Below the pieces are notes generated by a model, which was not told the origin of the DNA, did not search any database, and was given only the letters and a program-made list of their open reading frames with translations. The position numbers and the translations under genes are program-made. From NCBI GenBank assembly GCA_903928395.1, contig CAIYQS010000271.1, positions 1 to 9,051 on the forward strand: 9,051 bases of DNA, written 5' to 3'. Source of the DNA: an uncultured Actinomycetes bacterium (GTDB lineage: Bacteria > Actinomycetota > Actinomycetes > Nanopelagicales > Nanopelagicaceae). Positions 7,347-9,051 of the stretch are shown here, piece after piece; the first letter of the stretch is position 1; the number at the start of each line of letters is the position of its first letter.

Positions 7347-7638
7347 TCCGCGTCAAATACCGAAAAAATTCGAGTTTGGATGGGTATTTTGGGGTATGAG
7401 GACCGAATGTGATACTTTTCGTGCATCGGAAAAAAGCCGTGCAAGATCGGCGGACATTAACCCGATAAGCGAAATTCAAAAAAATCGCTAAAACAATTCT
7501 TATCTTCGATCCTTCTCAAAACCTTGAGAGTGATCAACCAAGGTTCTAGGTTAGAACTTTGCGTAGAGGTAGGTAAATAAACAATAACCAAAATAAAAAT
7601 AAAGACTAAACAAAAGAAAATGGAAATAAATAACTCTA
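7347..7638 (+). promoter_or_regulatory. thrB-rho intergenic region and rho leader
   Basis: No protein gene or tRNA is recognisable in these 292 bases. There is no intrinsic terminator for the threonine genes: stem candidates such as AGCGA/TCGCT (7468-7489) and a bulged GCA-CGG/CCG-TGC stem (7423-7442) are short and lack a following T run. TGTGATACT at 7408-7416 resembles an extended -10 and could start a rho transcript near 7423, giving a leader of over 200 nt. The middle holds overlapping hairpins (7514-7561). Bases 7568-7633 are strikingly A-rich and should be unpaired in RNA. Rho is known to control its own gene through leader termination in E. coli; similar control here is inference. Confidence 0.5.
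7514..7561 (+). promoter_or_regulatory. Mutually exclusive hairpins in the rho leader
   Basis: Three stems compete. TCTCAA (7514-7519) pairs with TTGAGA (7524-7529). AACCTTG (7520-7526) pairs with CAAGGTT (7539-7545). CAAGGTTCTA (7539-7548) pairs with TAGAACTTTG (7552-7561), with one G-U pair. The middle stem cannot coexist with either outer one, while the outer two can form together, the arrangement seen in attenuators. No U-tract follows the last stem, so an intrinsic terminator is unlikely. The pairings are visible; regulation is inferred. Confidence 0.45.
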
Positions 7639-9051
7639 ATGAGCGAAAAAACAACTGAACGTCCAGCTAAAGCTGCTGGCGAACTTTCCGCGATGCTCCT
7701 TCCAGAACTTAAAAAAGTTGCTGGACAATTAGGCATTGAAGGCGCAGCAAAGATGAGTAAGGCGAGTCTGATTCAATCGATCGCTGACCTCCAAGCCGCC
7801 AATCGGGAAGCGGCTAAGGCCGAACGCGAAGCCCGGCGCTTAGAGCGTCAAGAGGCACGCAACAAAAAGAACAAACCCGCCAAATCCGGAACTCCGCGCC
7901 GATCAACTGATGCCGAGGAAACCGAGGAGAGCGATGAGACGGATAATTTAGAAAATAACGATGCGCCAGAACAAGAATCTAACGCGGGGAGTGAATCCTC
8001 AGAATCGCAGCGCCGTGATTTCAACGAGCGCAATGGCGGCTCAAATGATCGCGGTGGACGAGATCGAAATGGTCGTCGTGACCGCAATGATCGAAATGAT
8101 CGCGGGGACAGAAATCGCTTCCGCGAGCGTGGCGAACGCGGGGAGCGCCAAGAGCGCGAAGTCCAGCTTGCTGAAGATGACGTACTTGTTCCAGTCGGGG
8201 GATTGCTCGATATCTTGGATTCTTACGCATTTATTCGAACGCAGGGCTATCTCGCCGGACCAAACGACGTCTACGTTTCTTTGCAGCAAATCCGTCGTTA
8301 CGGATTACGCAAGGGCGATGTCATCACAGGCCAGGTGCGCCAACCACGTGAAGGAGAGCGCAAAGAAAAATTCAACGCTCTCGTCCGCTTAGATTCCGTC
8401 AATGGATTAGAGCCTGAAGCAGCGCGCGATCGCGTTGACTTTGCCAAGCTCGTACCTCTCTACCCACAAGAGCGTTTGCGGTTAGAAACCGAACCAAATA
8501 TTTTGACTACTCGCGTCATCGATCTGGTCGCACCAATAGGTAAGGGCCAACGCGGATTGATAGTTTCCCCTCCAAAGGCCGGTAAGACGATGGTCCTGCA
8601 GGCTATCGCAAATGCAATTACCACCAACAATCCAGAGGTTCACTTGATGGTGGTGCTGGTCGATGAGCGACCAGAAGAAGTTACTGACATGCAGCGCAGC
8701 GTTAAAGGTGAAGTCATTGCATCCACCTTTGACCGTCCGGCAGATGATCACACCAGCGTTGCAGAATTAGCTATCGAGCGTGCGAAGCGTTTAGTTGAGA
8801 TGGGTCACGACGTGGTCGTCCTACTCGACTCAATCACTCGACTTGGACGTGCCTACAACATTGCAGCTCCAGCATCAGGACGTATTCTCTCCGGTGGCGT
8901 AGATTCAGCAGCGCTGTATCCACCAAAGAAATTCTTCGGAGCCGCTCGTAACATCGAAAATGGCGGATCATTAACGATCCTTGCGACGGCTTTGGTCGAA
9001 ACTGGATCAAAGATGGATGAAGTTATTTTCGAAGAGTTCAAGGGCACCGGA
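7639..9051 (+). CDS. rho: Transcription termination factor Rho (C-terminus outside window)
   Basis: A hexameric RNA-dependent ATPase/helicase that ends transcription of untranslated RNA. 471 codons are open to the window edge. Residues 15-55 form a Rho N-terminal helical domain (LLPELKKVAGQLGI). Residues 56-175 form a charged low-complexity insertion typical of actinobacteria: basic to about 90, acidic 91-124, arginine-rich 125-174. The cold-shock-like primary RNA-binding domain follows (about 183-252, VGGLLDILDSYAFIRTQGYL). The motor domain has Walker A PPKAGKT (311-317), DERPEEVTDM, Walker B VVVLLDSITR (D397) and the Q-loop region before LTILATALVETGS. The window ends in EEFKGTG, so roughly 90-100 residues are missing. 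ATG 7639 is the first start after an in-frame TAA at 7627. The ribosome site is weak (GGA at 7622-7624, 14 nt away). Confidence 0.97.
   Translation, partial: MSEKTTERPAKAAGELSAMLLPELKKVAGQLGIEGAAKMSKASLIQSIADLQAANREAAKAEREARRLERQEARNKKNKPAKSGTPRRSTDAEETEESDETDNLENNDAPEQESNAGSESSESQRRDFNERNGGSNDRGGRDRNGRRDRNDRNDRGDRNRFRERGERGERQEREVQLAEDDVLVPVGGLLDILDSYAFIRTQGYLAGPNDVYVSLQQIRRYGLRKGDVITGQVRQPREGERKEKFNALVRLDSVNGLEPEAARDRVDFAKLVPLYPQERLRLETEPNILTTRVIDLVAPIGKGQRGLIVSPPKAGKTMVLQAIANAITTNNPEVHLMVVLVDERPEEVTDMQRSVKGEVIASTFDRPADDHTSVAELAIERAKRLVEMGHDVVVLLDSITRLGRAYNIAAPASGRILSGGVDSAALYPPKKFFGAARNIENGGSLTILATALVETGSKMDEVIFEEFKGTG

Noticed and set aside
7177..7491. A 104-codon + strand reading frame over the end of thrB
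   Set aside because: Most of it lies in another frame of thrB, which has clear motifs there, and the remaining 3' tail shows no ribosome site or recognisable domain. A short ATG at 7396 in the same frame is likewise unsupported.
7961..8392. A 143-codon + strand reading frame within rho
   Set aside because: It is an out-of-frame shadow of the low-complexity insertion and RNA-binding domain of rho.

Overview
The window looks like a chromosome segment from an actinobacterium with moderate, nearly balanced GC, unlike the GC-rich soil groups. The evidence is gene order: argS-lysA-hom-thrC-thrB-rho, all on the + strand, is the classic actinobacterial arrangement (the same order as Rv1292-Rv1297 in Mycobacterium tuberculosis). 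The rho gene also carries the long charged insertion typical of actinobacterial Rho. Modest GC, tight packing and a neighbouring sugar-binding protein would fit the freshwater acI lineage (Nanopelagicales, e.g. Planktophila), but that placement is inference.

Layout. Bases 1-540 (- strand) hold the N-terminal 180 codons of an exported sugar-binding protein of the XylF/ChvE type, running off the left edge. Bases 541-824 are a divergent intergenic region with several dyads. Bases 825-3850 hold argS and lysA, 2 nt apart. The end of lysA lies in a perfect 26-bp tandem repeat (three copies), followed by a short spacer. Bases 3988-7346 hold hom, thrC and thrB: hom and thrC overlap by one base, and thrB follows thrC after 24 nt containing a curious 7-codon mini-ORF. 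Bases 7347-7638 are an A-rich leader with a chain of mutually exclusive hairpins. Rho starts at 7639 and runs off the right edge with 471 codons visible.

How the genes work together. LysA performs the last step of lysine synthesis. Hom, ThrB and ThrC take aspartate semialdehyde through homoserine and O-phosphohomoserine to threonine. The block therefore covers both outputs of the aspartate family, alongside the arginyl-tRNA synthetase and the Rho terminator. The sugar-binding gene is a separate, divergent transcription unit.

The coding content is conventional and I found no new multi-gene system. The observations most worth checking are in the details: the 26-bp tandem repeat over the lysA stop codon, the alternative-pairing rho leader, the block-charged disordered region of Rho, the thrB start region and the palindrome upstream of the sugar-binding gene.
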